Source: JBBARC01 sp040400005
GTDB taxonomy: Bacteria > Pseudomonadota > Alphaproteobacteria > Acetobacterales > Acetobacteraceae
Direction of reading: 5' to 3'
Assembly: GCA_040400005.1 (NCBI GenBank)
Contig: JBBARC010000020.1
Location: 1 to 47,860, forward strand
DNA length: 47,860 nt
Part shown: piece by piece, positions 35,951 through 44,052 of the stretch
How positions within the stretch are numbered: the first letter of the stretch is position 1
How the letters are laid out: each line of letters starts with the position of its first letter
Notes under the pieces: generated by a model
What the model was told of the DNA's origin: nothing
Databases searched by the model: none
Seen by the model: only the letters and a program-made list of their open reading frames with translations
Program-made: the position numbers and the translations under genes

Positions 35951-36103
35951 GGTTAAGAAACTTCTTTTCTGAAGAAAAGAAGCAAAAGACTTTTATGGCG
36001 CTGGGCCCGGATTCGCGGTGGCATGGCAGCCCCAGGCCCAGGCCCAGGCCCAGCATTACAAAAGTCTTTTTGCTTCTTTTTCGGAAGTCAAAGGAAGACT
36101 TAA
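35949..36103. repeat. Palindromic repeat family B, copy 3 (paired arms, opposite orientation)
   Basis: The left arm (35949-35994) contains CTTCTTTTCTGAAGAAAAG and CAAAAGACTTTT. The right arm begins AAAAGTCTTTTTGCTTC at 36060 and is less exact. The middle holds cgcggtggcatggcagcccc (36014-36033), the exact complement of the core in copy 1, and a run of GGCCCA repeats. It starts on the stop codon of the SPFH gene. Confidence 0.85.
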
Positions 36104-36172
36104 TCCTCCCTATCTGTTCAGGTTTTATTACACCTTACAGGGTATCCCGGACCTGACCGTGGAGAGCCTGCA

Positions 36173-38656
36173 ATGCCTGGTGATAAAGCCTTAATTTTAA
36201 TCTCGATTTTGAGTTTGGGCCGGCCAGATCACGTGCTCAGTCAGTTGGCCGATTTGCCGGCGTGGCTTGATGAACTGGCGCAGGATACTGGCACGCTCAG
36301 CCATATTATTGTGCGCAACAACGATCCGTTGGTGGATTTTGGCGATGTTGCGGCCCGCATGGTGGATATTCGGGCAGGCTACCCGCACCTAGCCTGCACG
36401 CTGATCACTGATGTTGCCAATAACGGTTTTGGGCTTGGGCATAACGGTAATGTGGCGCTCGCAGCCAGTGATTATGTGTTGATTTTGAACGATGATATCG
36501 GCTTTCCGCATATTGCGTGGCTGGCCGATGCGGTGCGGTTGCTGCATGGCGATGCGCGCACCGCCTGTGTTGGTGCCGATGAAAACCCCAAGCACATCAA
36601 TCCGCTGTTTGCTAACGGGCTGTTGCCAGGGGCGTTTCACCTGCACACCATCAACTATGCAGAAGCGTCGATTTTGCTGTTCAAGCGGGCTGTATTCGAT
36701 AGCTTGGGTGGGTTTTGCGCCGATTTTGCCTGGGCGATGTGCGAGGATTCAGATTTGTCCCTGCGCGTGCAGCAGCATGGCATGCGCATCGCTTATCTTT
36801 CCATGCCGCATCAGCACTGGCGCAGCACATCATTTAACGCGCTGCCGGGATCGGTGAAATCGTCAATTTTAGAACATAACCGCGCCGCCTTCTTCGCCAA
36901 CTGGCGCGATAGCCTTACCGCTGGCCGGGTTGGCCGGTTTGAGGTTTTCGATGTGTGGAGCGACGGTTTAGGTGATGTGTTTTGCGCCCTGCCGCATGTC
37001 CTGGCGCGCATCGCCCCATTGGGTGCCGCGCGTCGCGCCAATATCATTATCAACACCAGCCACCCAGCGTTATTTGAAGGTTTGGGGGTGGATGGTGTGC
37101 GCATACTATCGGTGCGCGATCTCGATCAGTTGCGGGCAGATTTGGCGGCGGACGGTATCACCAGCATCCGGTCCATGCGGGACAGTAATTTTTCACTTCC
37201 CTTTAATATTCAAACGCTTTTAGCTGGAACGCTGGGGCTGGAACCGGCGGGGCCTGGGGTGCTGGCCGGGCTTGCCGCAAGCTTGCGGCGCCGCCGCCTG
37301 CCGCCAGGACTAAGCCTGGATACGGTCAAAACCGCCTGTGTGCTGCACCTGGAATTTGATCGCAACCACGAAGGCCGCGCGCTATCCACCAGCGCCACGT
37401 TGGATCTGCTCACAATTTGTGGCGAGCAGTTTCAAACCATTATCCTGGTTGGCCGCGAACGCCGCTTAAGTGCTGCCCTGTTTGGCGCAACATCGGCTAA
37501 CATTATTGATCTACAAGGCACATTATCGCTTGGCCAGCTCACCGCAGTGATTGCGGGTGCGCAGTATTTTGTTGGCATTGATAGTTTCCCAGGCCATGTC
37601 GCGCAAAGCTGCCAGGTGCCGGCGGCCATTATATTTGGTGCCGTGCATCCGCAAAGCCGGCTTTGGCAGGAAGATACGCTGTGGCCGATCACCGCCGATC
37701 TGGCGTGTATTGGCTGCTATCATACGCATCTGGAACCCAGCGTGCCGTTTTGCATGCGGCGTGATCAGGCCTGCGTCACGATCATTTCGCCGGATATTAT
37801 GCGCGGGCAGATCAGCGCCATGATCGCAGGCCGCCCTCATAACTGGGCCGATCTGCGCCGCACGTGGCAAGGGTTACAGGCCAAGCTGATTAAACTCACC
37901 TGCCACCACCCAGCCCCACCCGAGCGGGTGTTTCGCCGCCAGGCCGCCAGCAACGAACGCATGGCTAATTTTATCTATCGTATCACAGAACAAATGGGCG
38001 ATTTGCTGCATGGGCATTACAATACCAGCACGGTAAATACGCTGGCCGCCCGCACCCACGATCTGCAAGCCGAGCTGTACGCCGCACAAACCGCGTTAGA
38101 TGCCGCCACCCGCCGCGTGCCAAGCAGTGCCGATGCGACCAATTTTGTAGCTGCCCCGCCAGCCCCGGCGACCCGCATTATGCAGTTGCAGGCACTACCA
38201 ATGGAGACGGTGCGGTGCCAGACCACCACCATCGATCAGTGGATCGAAGTAAACTCCGCCGATGATGACCCGCAAATTCTGCTGCCGCCTTTAGTGGGAT
38301 ACGGCGCCAAGCTGCAACTACGAATTTCGTTCATCGCCGAGCCCAACGACGCGCTGCAAATCTATTGGGCCACGGGAGATGCGCTTTTCAGCGCCGAGCA
38401 GATGCACACAGTACTCTCCTCAGGCGCGGTAGAAACCGCAAATCTCATGTTCGATCCTCAACCTGGCAGTGTTTTGCGCATCCGCATCGACCCCATCACC
38501 GGTATCGGCACGTGCCGGCTGCGCGGGTCGTTGGGCGGCATGTTTGTGCTGGCAGACCCAACCGCCGCACCGCCCGCACCGGCTGTAGAAAGCGCCACGC
38601 CGGCCGCCGTTATCACCGCCAAACCTGGCCGCCGGCACCGCGAGGCGATCGCGTAA
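36173..38656 (+). CDS. Fused GT2 / GT9-like glycosyltransferase with C-terminal beta domain
   Basis: An 827-aa multi-domain protein. Residues 1-260 are a GT2 domain with VRNNDP, then NNGFGLGHNGNVALA, the DxD-like LILNDDIGFPH, and CEDSDLSLRVQQHG. Residues about 262-560 resemble a GT9 heptosyltransferase: VWSDGLGDVFCALPHVLARI at the start and VIAGAQYFVGIDSFPGHVAQ, then IIFGAVHP. A helical linker (residues 590-660) follows, then a beta-rich region ending RIRIDPITGIGTCRLRGSLG, similar to accessory domains of surface glycan transferases. There is no membrane segment. TAAATG joins it directly to the sulfotransferase gene. Confidence 0.78.
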   Translation: MPGDKALILISILSLGRPDHVLSQLADLPAWLDELAQDTGTLSHIIVRNNDPLVDFGDVAARMVDIRAGYPHLACTLITDVANNGFGLGHNGNVALAASDYVLILNDDIGFPHIAWLADAVRLLHGDARTACVGADENPKHINPLFANGLLPGAFHLHTINYAEASILLFKRAVFDSLGGFCADFAWAMCEDSDLSLRVQQHGMRIAYLSMPHQHWRSTSFNALPGSVKSSILEHNRAAFFANWRDSLTAGRVGRFEVFDVWSDGLGDVFCALPHVLARIAPLGAARRANIIINTSHPALFEGLGVDGVRILSVRDLDQLRADLAADGITSIRSMRDSNFSLPFNIQTLLAGTLGLEPAGPGVLAGLAASLRRRRLPPGLSLDTVKTACVLHLEFDRNHEGRALSTSATLDLLTICGEQFQTIILVGRERRLSAALFGATSANIIDLQGTLSLGQLTAVIAGAQYFVGIDSFPGHVAQSCQVPAAIIFGAVHPQSRLWQEDTLWPITADLACIGCYHTHLEPSVPFCMRRDQACVTIISPDIMRGQISAMIAGRPHNWADLRRTWQGLQAKLIKLTCHHPAPPERVFRRQAASNERMANFIYRITEQMGDLLHGHYNTSTVNTLAARTHDLQAELYAAQTALDAATRRVPSSADATNFVAAPPAPATRIMQLQALPMETVRCQTTTIDQWIEVNSADDDPQILLPPLVGYGAKLQLRISFIAEPNDALQIYWATGDALFSAEQMHTVLSSGAVETANLMFDPQPGSVLRIRIDPITGIGTCRLRGSLGGMFVLADPTAAPPAPAVESATPAAVITAKPGRRHREAIA

Positions 38657-39469
38657 ATGGATGGCGCGCCGGTAGATCTTGCCTTTACCGCCAACCCGGC
38701 CGCTGCCTCGCCGCGGCTGGCATTTGTGCATATTCCCAAAACCGCCGGCACATCGGTGACCCACGCGCTAGACCGCGCCTATCGCGGCCAAACCTGCCCG
38801 GCAATGACCACGCTGGATTATGCCCGCCTGCCAGATACACAGATGAACACCTACCGTTTTTATCGCGGCCACGCCTATCGCCGCGACTATGAACGCCTGC
38901 CAAAAAATACAATTTTATGCACCGTGCTACGCGACCCGGTGCACCGGGCGCGATCGTATTTCGCCTACTACCGTGCCCTGGATGATCGCCACATCACCGA
39001 TGATTTTGTGCTGGAAGCCAGCCGCCTTGCCAAAACCGCATCGGTGATAGAATTCATCTATCTCGATTCGCCCTTCATCATTGAACACCTGCGCCTGGGC
39101 CAACTGCGCCAGTTTCTGCCAGAAGCAACGCTTGCCGCCATCGGCCACCGGCAATTTCTCACCCGTGCGCTGCGCCAGGCGGTGGTCGAAGATTTCCTGC
39201 GGGAAATGGAAAAATTTACCTACGTTCTGACCACCGGCATGCTGGCATTATCGTACCCGTTCATGGTAGCGCAGCTGGGGTTGCCGGCAATTTGCGCGGC
39301 GCTGCCCAATGAAAACAGATCGCCGCCAGTTATCGCCACCGATGATGCCGGCGACGCCGATATTCGCCGCGCCCTGATCGATGTAAACGCCGCCGAATTT
39401 TGTGCCTACGAAGCTATCCGCGCGCGCGAAGTGGCCTGGCTGTGCACCCATCTGCGGCCCGCTAATTGA
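38657..39469 (+). CDS. Sulfotransferase family 2-like protein
   Basis: A 270-aa PAPS-type sulfotransferase. The 5'-phosphosulfate loop is LAFVHIPKTAGTSVTHALD and the 3'-phosphate motif is VLRDPVHRARSYFAYYRAL. These two are the defining pair of the Sulfotransfer_2/carbohydrate sulfotransferase group. The acceptor is probably the glycan built by the neighbouring glycosyltransferase, an inference from position. The ATG follows the upstream stop with no gap, and its stop overlaps the next start (TTGA). Confidence 0.8.
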   Translation: MDGAPVDLAFTANPAAASPRLAFVHIPKTAGTSVTHALDRAYRGQTCPAMTTLDYARLPDTQMNTYRFYRGHAYRRDYERLPKNTILCTVLRDPVHRARSYFAYYRALDDRHITDDFVLEASRLAKTASVIEFIYLDSPFIIEHLRLGQLRQFLPEATLAAIGHRQFLTRALRQAVVEDFLREMEKFTYVLTTGMLALSYPFMVAQLGLPAICAALPNENRSPPVIATDDAGDADIRRALIDVNAAEFCAYEAIRAREVAWLCTHLRPAN

Positions 39470-40683
39470 CCCCCGATCTACGGGCGCAATTGGCTGCCCT
39501 GCCGCCACTTCACCCACAGCACGGCACCAGCCAAAACCTGCCGTGCAAAATCTGTGGCAATCCCGCAGCGGTGTTCGATGTGCTCGATCTGCACAAGCAT
39601 TGCGCGTTCGAAAACCCCTATCATTTTGGCTTGGCGGGTGTCGCGGTTCCCTATCATCGCTGCGATCGTTGCGGCTTTTTATTCACCGGGTTTTTTGATA
39701 CTTGGGCCGCCGATGACTGGGCGCGCTATATTTACAATGCCGATTACGCCCGCGTCGACCCCGACTACACCGGCGATCGCCCGCGCCGGCTGGCACAAAA
39801 TTTAGGCACCATCCTGCGCGGCTGCGAAACCCTACGCATTCTTGATTATGGCTCCGGATCGGGCATTTTTGCCGAATGCCTGCGCGCCCAGGGGTTTAGC
39901 CAAATCGAAACCTATGATCCCTTTTCGCATCCCGGCAGACCTGCCCCCGGTTTTGCCATCATCACCTGCCTGGAAGTGTTGGAACACACGGTTGATCCGC
40001 GCGCCGCATTGGCAGACATGCAAAGCTTGGCGGCGCCTGGTGGTGCGATCCTATTCAGCCAAAGTGTGCAGCCGGCAGATATTCACGCCGTGCGCGGCGC
40101 CTGGTGGTATCTTGCCCCGCGCAACGGCCACATCTCCACCTACACCGTGGCAACCCTTGGCCAGTTGCGGCCCAATCCCCGCGATACACTTCACGGCAAC
40201 GGCTGGTTGTGGGCCTATGTGCCGCACGATGCCGCCCCCGCCATTGCCCAAAGCATGGCCCGCATTGGCCCAGCGATCAGCGCCATCACCCTCGCGCCGC
40301 CCCAGATGGCCAATACTGCCCACACTGATGATGATTGGCACGATACAGAAAAATCGGCCGCAGGGAAATTTCGCTGGTCGAAAATCAAACAGCTCACCTG
40401 GGTGCTGCCGCCGCTGCCCACGCTACCGGCGCAACTGCACATGCGCCTGCCTTACAGTTTGGAAATTCATCCCGGCTTTGCCGCCGCCTGCACACTTGCC
40501 GTCAATGGCTGCCCCGCCAAAACCACGGTCACCCCGTTCGATATTTGCGCCGTGGTCACCATCACCCAACCGTACGCAAATCTAACCATCACCTTGCAAA
40601 CACCGCCGCCCTGTTCACCGTTCGCCCAACGCGGCGCGCCCGATACACGGGCGCTGGGTTTGGCTATTCCGTTCGGACAATAA
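39466..40683 (+). CDS. Class I SAM methyltransferase with N-terminal zinc-ribbon-like motif
   Basis: A 405-aa protein. Two CxxC pairs, PCKICGNPA and YHRCDRCGFLF, suggest a metal-binding N-terminus as in sugar or lipid C-methyltransferases. LRILDYGSGSGIFAECL is SAM motif I, and ITCLEVLEHTVDPRAALADM follows. HAVRGAWWYLAPRNGHIS is typical of the UbiG/Methyltransf_23 type. The last 90 residues form a separate beta-rich tail. The start is a TTG at 39466 overlapping the sulfotransferase stop. The 3' end overlaps the convergent udgB by 20 nt. The target is probably a glycan or polyprenyl-linked sugar. Confidence 0.78.
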   Translation: MTPDLRAQLAALPPLHPQHGTSQNLPCKICGNPAAVFDVLDLHKHCAFENPYHFGLAGVAVPYHRCDRCGFLFTGFFDTWAADDWARYIYNADYARVDPDYTGDRPRRLAQNLGTILRGCETLRILDYGSGSGIFAECLRAQGFSQIETYDPFSHPGRPAPGFAIITCLEVLEHTVDPRAALADMQSLAAPGGAILFSQSVQPADIHAVRGAWWYLAPRNGHISTYTVATLGQLRPNPRDTLHGNGWLWAYVPHDAAPAIAQSMARIGPAISAITLAPPQMANTAHTDDDWHDTEKSAAGKFRWSKIKQLTWVLPPLPTLPAQLHMRLPYSLEIHPGFAAACTLAVNGCPAKTTVTPFDICAVVTITQPYANLTITLQTPPPCSPFAQRGAPDTRALGLAIPFGQ

Positions 40684-41329
40684 CAGCCGCCCGGGCCACC
40701 ACGTGCGCAAACATCTCCGGCGTCAGGCGCCCTGTATTGGTATTGAGCCTTGAGACATGAAAACTGCTGAGCAGAATTACCCCGTTGGGCAACGCGCACT
40801 CGCCGCCATGGCTGAATTTTACCGCCCCACCCGTCATGCCGCACGCACGCAGAACCGCCTTGTGGCTATCCCTGCCCAGCGCCAAAATCACCCGCAAACC
40901 TGGCATAGCGGCAATTTCGGCAGCCAAAAACGGGTTACACTTAGCAATTTCCGCTGGCAGCAATTTATTCGCCGGCGGCACGCAACGCGCCGCATTGGTA
41001 ATGCGGCAATCGGCCAGCTTCACGCTATCATCAGGCCGCGCGCCATACGCGCCGTGCGCAAACCCCGCCGCAATCAAACTGGTATATAACAATGTGCCGC
41101 ACCAATCGCCGGTAAACGGCCTACCCGTGCGGTTAGCACCGGTTACCCCCGGCGCCATGCCGGCCACCAGCAAACGCGCGTCCAACCCACCAAAACTCTG
41201 TACAGGCGCATTGTGCCAATCAGGGTGTGCGGCACTGTTCGCTCCCCGGTAGGCCACCAACCGCGGGCACAAAGCGCAATCGGGTAACGGCGCTACCGGC
41301 GCCAATCGCGCGCCAGGTTGGGGGATCAC
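40664..41329 (-). CDS. udgB: Type 5 uracil-DNA glycosylase (UdgB-like)
   Basis: A 221-aa family 5 UDG that removes uracil, and often hypoxanthine, from DNA. Motif 1 is GMAPGVTGANRTGRPFTGD, the family 5 form lacking a polar catalytic Asp/Asn at the usual place. Motif 3 is FHVSRLNTNTGRLT. Cys residues in PDCALCPRL, ARCVPP and AKCNPF would bind the 4Fe-4S cluster. Its start overlaps the stop of the NYN gene as ATGA, so the two are translationally coupled. The 3' end overlaps the convergent methyltransferase. Confidence 0.87.
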   Translation of the reverse strand: MIPQPGARLAPVAPLPDCALCPRLVAYRGANSAAHPDWHNAPVQSFGGLDARLLVAGMAPGVTGANRTGRPFTGDWCGTLLYTSLIAAGFAHGAYGARPDDSVKLADCRITNAARCVPPANKLLPAEIAKCNPFLAAEIAAMPGLRVILALGRDSHKAVLRACGMTGGAVKFSHGGECALPNGVILLSSFHVSRLNTNTGRLTPEMFAHVVARAAVIVRTE

Positions 41330-41925
41330 TCCAGCGGATCGCCACCATCTTCTGCCTGCACCGGCCGCCCGGCCGGGCGCGCCGGCCGCGGTTCGGTCTG
41401 GCGGCGGGTGAATTCCGGGGCGATATCAACCAGATCAATAAACTGATCCGCCTGGCGCCGCAGCTCATCGCCAATCATCGGTGGCGTCGTGCGAATGGAC
41501 GATATCACCGATACCCGCACGCCGCGGCGCTGCACCGCTTCCACCAGCCGGCGAAAATCTGAATCGCCGGAAAATAACACGGCGTGATCCATCTTGTCGG
41601 CCAGTTCCAGCATGTCGATGGCAAGCTCGATATCCATATTGCCCTTAATCCGGCGCCGCCCGGTGCTATCGGTATATTCGCGCGCCGGCTTTGTTACTAA
41701 ACTGTAACCATTATAAGCAAGCCAATCGGTTAGCGGTTTGAGGGGCGAATATTCTTCGGTTTCCAGCACGGCCGAATAATAATAGGCGCGAATCAACTGC
41801 CCCTTGCGGCGAAAATACTCCAGCAAGTTGCGGTAATCGACGTCAAAACCTAAGTTTCGCGTGGCCGAATACAAATTGGCGCCGTCAATGAACAGACACA
41901 TCCGTTCGTTGGGAAGAAAATGCAT
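41326..41925 (-). CDS. LabA-like NYN domain protein (PIN-fold nuclease)
   Basis: A 199-aa NYN/LabA protein. Acidic site residues appear in CLFIDGANLYSATRNLG, GNMDIELAIDMLELADKMD and AVLFSGDSDFRRLVEA, the arrangement of PIN-like RNases. The C-terminus is a disordered Pro/Arg tail. The ATG at 41925 is used because the upstream codons overlap the divergent folK promoter area. Members are proposed RNA-processing nucleases; no target is known here. Coupled to udgB downstream. Confidence 0.87.
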   Translation of the reverse strand: MHFLPNERMCLFIDGANLYSATRNLGFDVDYRNLLEYFRRKGQLIRAYYYSAVLETEEYSPLKPLTDWLAYNGYSLVTKPAREYTDSTGRRRIKGNMDIELAIDMLELADKMDHAVLFSGDSDFRRLVEAVQRRGVRVSVISSIRTTPPMIGDELRRQADQFIDLVDIAPEFTRRQTEPRPARPAGRPVQAEDGGDPLE

Positions 41926-42005
41926 GGCCCTAATCCTGACGGTTAAATATCTTGCGGCTCGGCCCAATCTCACGATGGCCGGCGAACGATGGAGGTAACA
42001 TAGGT

Positions 42006-42593
42006 GTGATCGCACAAACTGACAAGAATTACGCAAATCCGCACAGCGCTGCCTGCATAGCAGGCATTTTCGTTGCCATTGGCGCCAACCTGCCCGACGC
42101 CGCCCGCACCACCCCGTTGCAAACCGCCCAAGCGGCCATCACCCATTTGCGCGCCCTATTTCCCGGCGCCCCGTTCGCGCTGTCCCGCTTTTACAGCTCA
42201 GCCCCGGTGCCCGCCTCCAACCAGCCGCGCTATATCAATGCCATTGCCCGCATCACCGCCACCGCCGACCCCGCCAACCTGCTCGCCGCCCTGCATCACA
42301 TCGAATCCCAATTCGGCCGCACCCGCAGCACCCCCAACGCCGCCCGCACGCTAGACCTCGACCTGATCGACATGAACGGCCAAGTGCTGCAAACCGAAAC
42401 CCTCACCCTGCCCCACCCCCGCGCCCATTTGCGCCTGTTCGTACTACTCCCCTTGCGCGACATCGCCCCCAACTGGCGCCACCCGATCACCGCAACCCCG
42501 ATCAACGCCCTGATCAACGCCCTGCCCCCGGCCGATGTCCATGCGCTGCATGGAGGGGCTTTGGGCGGGGCTTTGGGCGGGGCTGGCGTGTGA
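42006..42593 (+). CDS. folK: 2-amino-4-hydroxy-6-hydroxymethyldihydropteridine pyrophosphokinase (HPPK)
   Basis: A 195-aa FolK that pyrophosphorylates 6-hydroxymethyl-dihydropterin in folate synthesis. VAIGANLPDA, FYSSAPV, QPRYINAIARI, LHHIESQFGRTRS and ARTLDLDLIDM follow the HPPK order, including the DxD metal site, then LTLPHPRAHLR. The start is a GTG at 42006 with GGAGG 8 nt upstream. The last residues, GGALGGALGGAGV, come from a short DNA duplication and are unlikely to matter. folP and folB are not adjacent. The gene ends beside a family A palindrome. Confidence 0.9.
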   Translation: MIAQTDKNYANPHSAACIAGIFVAIGANLPDAARTTPLQTAQAAITHLRALFPGAPFALSRFYSSAPVPASNQPRYINAIARITATADPANLLAALHHIESQFGRTRSTPNAARTLDLDLIDMNGQVLQTETLTLPHPRAHLRLFVLLPLRDIAPNWRHPITATPINALINALPPADVHALHGGALGGALGGAGV

Positions 42594-42594
42594 G

Positions 42595-42766
42595 GCGCGG
42601 AAGGCCAGGGGCTTTGCCCCTTGGATCCCCACTAAGGGCTCGCCTTAGAACCCGTAGCTTTGGGCTTGGGGGAATGGGGGCCACCCGGGACCGTGCCCAC
42701 GCATTGTGTCGGCCCCCATTCCCCCAAGCCCAGATTATGCGTTCCAAGGGTGCTACCCTTGGTGGG
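42595..42766. repeat. Palindromic repeat family A, copy 3 (interrupted by the prophage)
   Basis: The left arm starts GCGCGGAAGGCCAGGGGC, then GGGGCTTTGCCCC and AAGGGCTCGCCTT, then GGGCTTGGGGGAATGGGGGCC. Its complement GGCCCCCATTCCCCCAAGCCC and the start of the right arm follow, ending GGTGGG at 42766. The outer 50-60 bp of the right arm that copy 2 possesses is missing. It is cut exactly where Mu-like end sequence begins. Confidence 0.88.
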
Positions 42767-42775
42767 TGTGCGCAC

Positions 42776-42945
42776 TCACTTGGTTCTGGAATATCGGGAT
42801 TAACCGCCCGCACCTGACATCAGTAGGGATAAGCGTTTGTTTTTGGCGCGTGATTTGGCGCCGCATCGCCGTTCGCCATGCGTTTTGGATTCTGGACATT
42901 TTTGGCCATTTTGGGCGGCTCCATCACTTGGTGTTGGAAATCGGG
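42776..42945. promoter_or_regulatory. Three putative transposase-binding sites at the left end (L1-L3 type)
   Basis: TCACTTGGTTCTGGAATATC (from 42776) and TCACTTGGTGTTGGAAATC (from 42924) are clear direct repeats. TTGGATTCTGGA (42885-42896) is a weaker third copy. Spacing from site 1 to 2 is 105 bp and from 2 to 3 is 43 bp, resembling the wide L1-L2 and close L2-L3 arrangement of Mu. No coding sequence is present between 42767 and 43006. Confidence 0.6.
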
Positions 42946-42971
42946 CGTTTTGGGCGGTTTTATTGAGAGAC

Positions 42972-43010
42972 CTCTCAGAGACTCTTAAACAGGCTCTCAG
43001 AAGCTCTCAA
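42972..43010. repeat. CTCTCA direct repeats next to the repressor 3' end
   Basis: CTCTCAGAG (42972), GCTCTCAG (42993) and GCTCTCAA (43003) recur with spacings of about 22 and 10 bp and touch the repressor stop codon. They could bind a host or phage protein, or be a low-complexity tract. There is no clear hairpin. Confidence 0.4.
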
Positions 43011-43579
43011 GACTCACTGCCGGGTTGCTGCAGGCGTTTGATATCGGACCCTACAGCGCGGTCGAGAGCGTATAGGCGCTCGTTGTGCCCACCCTGCACG
43101 CCAGCCATTATTTTCACATAGTCGAGCGCCATGTTGGCGATACTTAGCGGCAAAATAGGGCGTTTTGCAGCCCCAAGAGCATTGAAGGCTAATATTATAG
43201 ATGTTCTGACAGCCTCTTGTTGGGCAAAAGATAGGTCGGTAAGAAATTCAAGCGCACCTGTTTCTTTTGTTAAAGAAGCCAATTTATCTGTCTGATTAGA
43301 AATTGCATGTTCTGGTCTCATGTCGCCGTCACCATCAATCAGCCATTCTGAGCGAACGCCGAGCGCGTCGGCAATCGATGCGAGCGTTCCCGTCCGCGCT
43401 CGATGACCTCCCAATATTTTCGTTAAGGTCTTATCGGACTTCCCGGCGGCCGCACTGATTTGTGTCCGGTTGCGTCCAATCAACGCCTGCCGGAGGCGAT
43501 CGGCGAGGGCTAAGTCGAGAGGCGCGTCGCCTTCAGCAGTGGCCTCGCCGATAAACCCCTCCGTCTTTTTGGTAGTCAT
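43007..43579 (-). CDS. Phage repressor-like HTH (XRE) protein
   Basis: A 190-aa DNA-binding protein in the place of the Mu c repressor. The helix-turn-helix spans about residues 38-66: RTQISAAAGKSDKTLTKILG, then RTGTLASIADALGVRSEWL. The C-terminal 100 residues are mostly helical and lack the Ser/Lys self-cleavage signature of LexA/CI-type repressors. So lysogeny release by self-cleavage is unlikely; control may resemble Mu, through protein turnover. GAGG lies 4 nt before the ATG. It reads away from ner across the shared operator region. Confidence 0.82.
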   Translation of the reverse strand: MTTKKTEGFIGEATAEGDAPLDLALADRLRQALIGRNRTQISAAAGKSDKTLTKILGGHRARTGTLASIADALGVRSEWLIDGDGDMRPEHAISNQTDKLASLTKETGALEFLTDLSFAQQEAVRTSIILAFNALGAAKRPILPLSIANMALDYVKIMAGVQGGHNERLYALDRAVGSDIKRLQQPGSES

Positions 43580-43618
43580 AAAAACCTCACGAAATCAATG
43601 CGTTAATATGTAAATGGA

Positions 43619-43702
43619 GAATATTCCGACATTATTTAGGATTGGCCCCGCGAAAGGCTTGACGAAAGTTCGGAATATTCCCCATATTAGTGGAGTTATT
43701 CC
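43619..43702 (+). promoter_or_regulatory. Early promoter and operator sites between repressor and ner
   Basis: GAATATTC occurs at 43619-43626 and within the perfect palindrome GGAATATTCC at 43672-43681; a related half-site GGAGTTATTCC lies at 43692-43702. The second palindrome sits between a -35-like TTGACG (43659-43664) and a -10-like CATATT (43683-43688), spaced 18 bp. A bound repressor or Ner would block the early promoter. The first site is about 40 bp upstream of the repressor gene and may give autoregulation. Confidence 0.6.
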
Positions 43703-43728
43703 CCTTTTTGACGCGTGGAGACGCCAAA

Positions 43729-44052
43729 ATGCCCAAGCCTCGACAAGCACCCAACCACCGGTTCGATTGGCATCCAGAGGATGTCAAAGCGGCTGTCCGG
43801 AAGACCGGAATATCCCTGTGCGACCTAGCCGTCCAGAACGGCTACTCGGCGGTGACCATTACGATGGCTCTGCGGCGTGGATCCCGTGCGGTTCAATCTC
43901 TGATCGCGGCACATCTGGGTACGTCCCCTCAAGAAATCTGGCCGAGCCGTTACGACGAGCTTGGCCAGCCTATCGACCGGCGTCGGTCTCACCTTCGCCG
44001 CAATAGCCGCAACCGCGCCGCAACGCAGCGTAAAAAATCAGAGGCAGCATGA
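43729..44052 (+). CDS. ner: Ner/Nlp-family transcriptional regulator
   Basis: A 107-aa Ner homologue. FDWHPEDVKAAVRKTGISL, then CDLAVQNGYSAVTITMALRR, is the Ner winged/HTH domain, and EIWPSRYDELGQ is nearly identical to the end of Mu Ner (IWPSRY). Ner dampens early transcription after the lytic switch. It has a longer basic C-terminal tail (RRRSHLRRNSRNRAATQRKK) than Mu Ner. The ATG at 43729 has GGAG 8 nt upstream. The stop overlaps the next start (ATGA). Confidence 0.88.
   Translation: MPKPRQAPNHRFDWHPEDVKAAVRKTGISLCDLAVQNGYSAVTITMALRRGSRAVQSLIAAHLGTSPQEIWPSRYDELGQPIDRRRSHLRRNSRNRAATQRKKSEAA

Noticed and set aside
43614..44006. 130-codon frame overlapping ner
   Set aside because: It starts inside the operator region and is out of frame with the clear Ner homologue.
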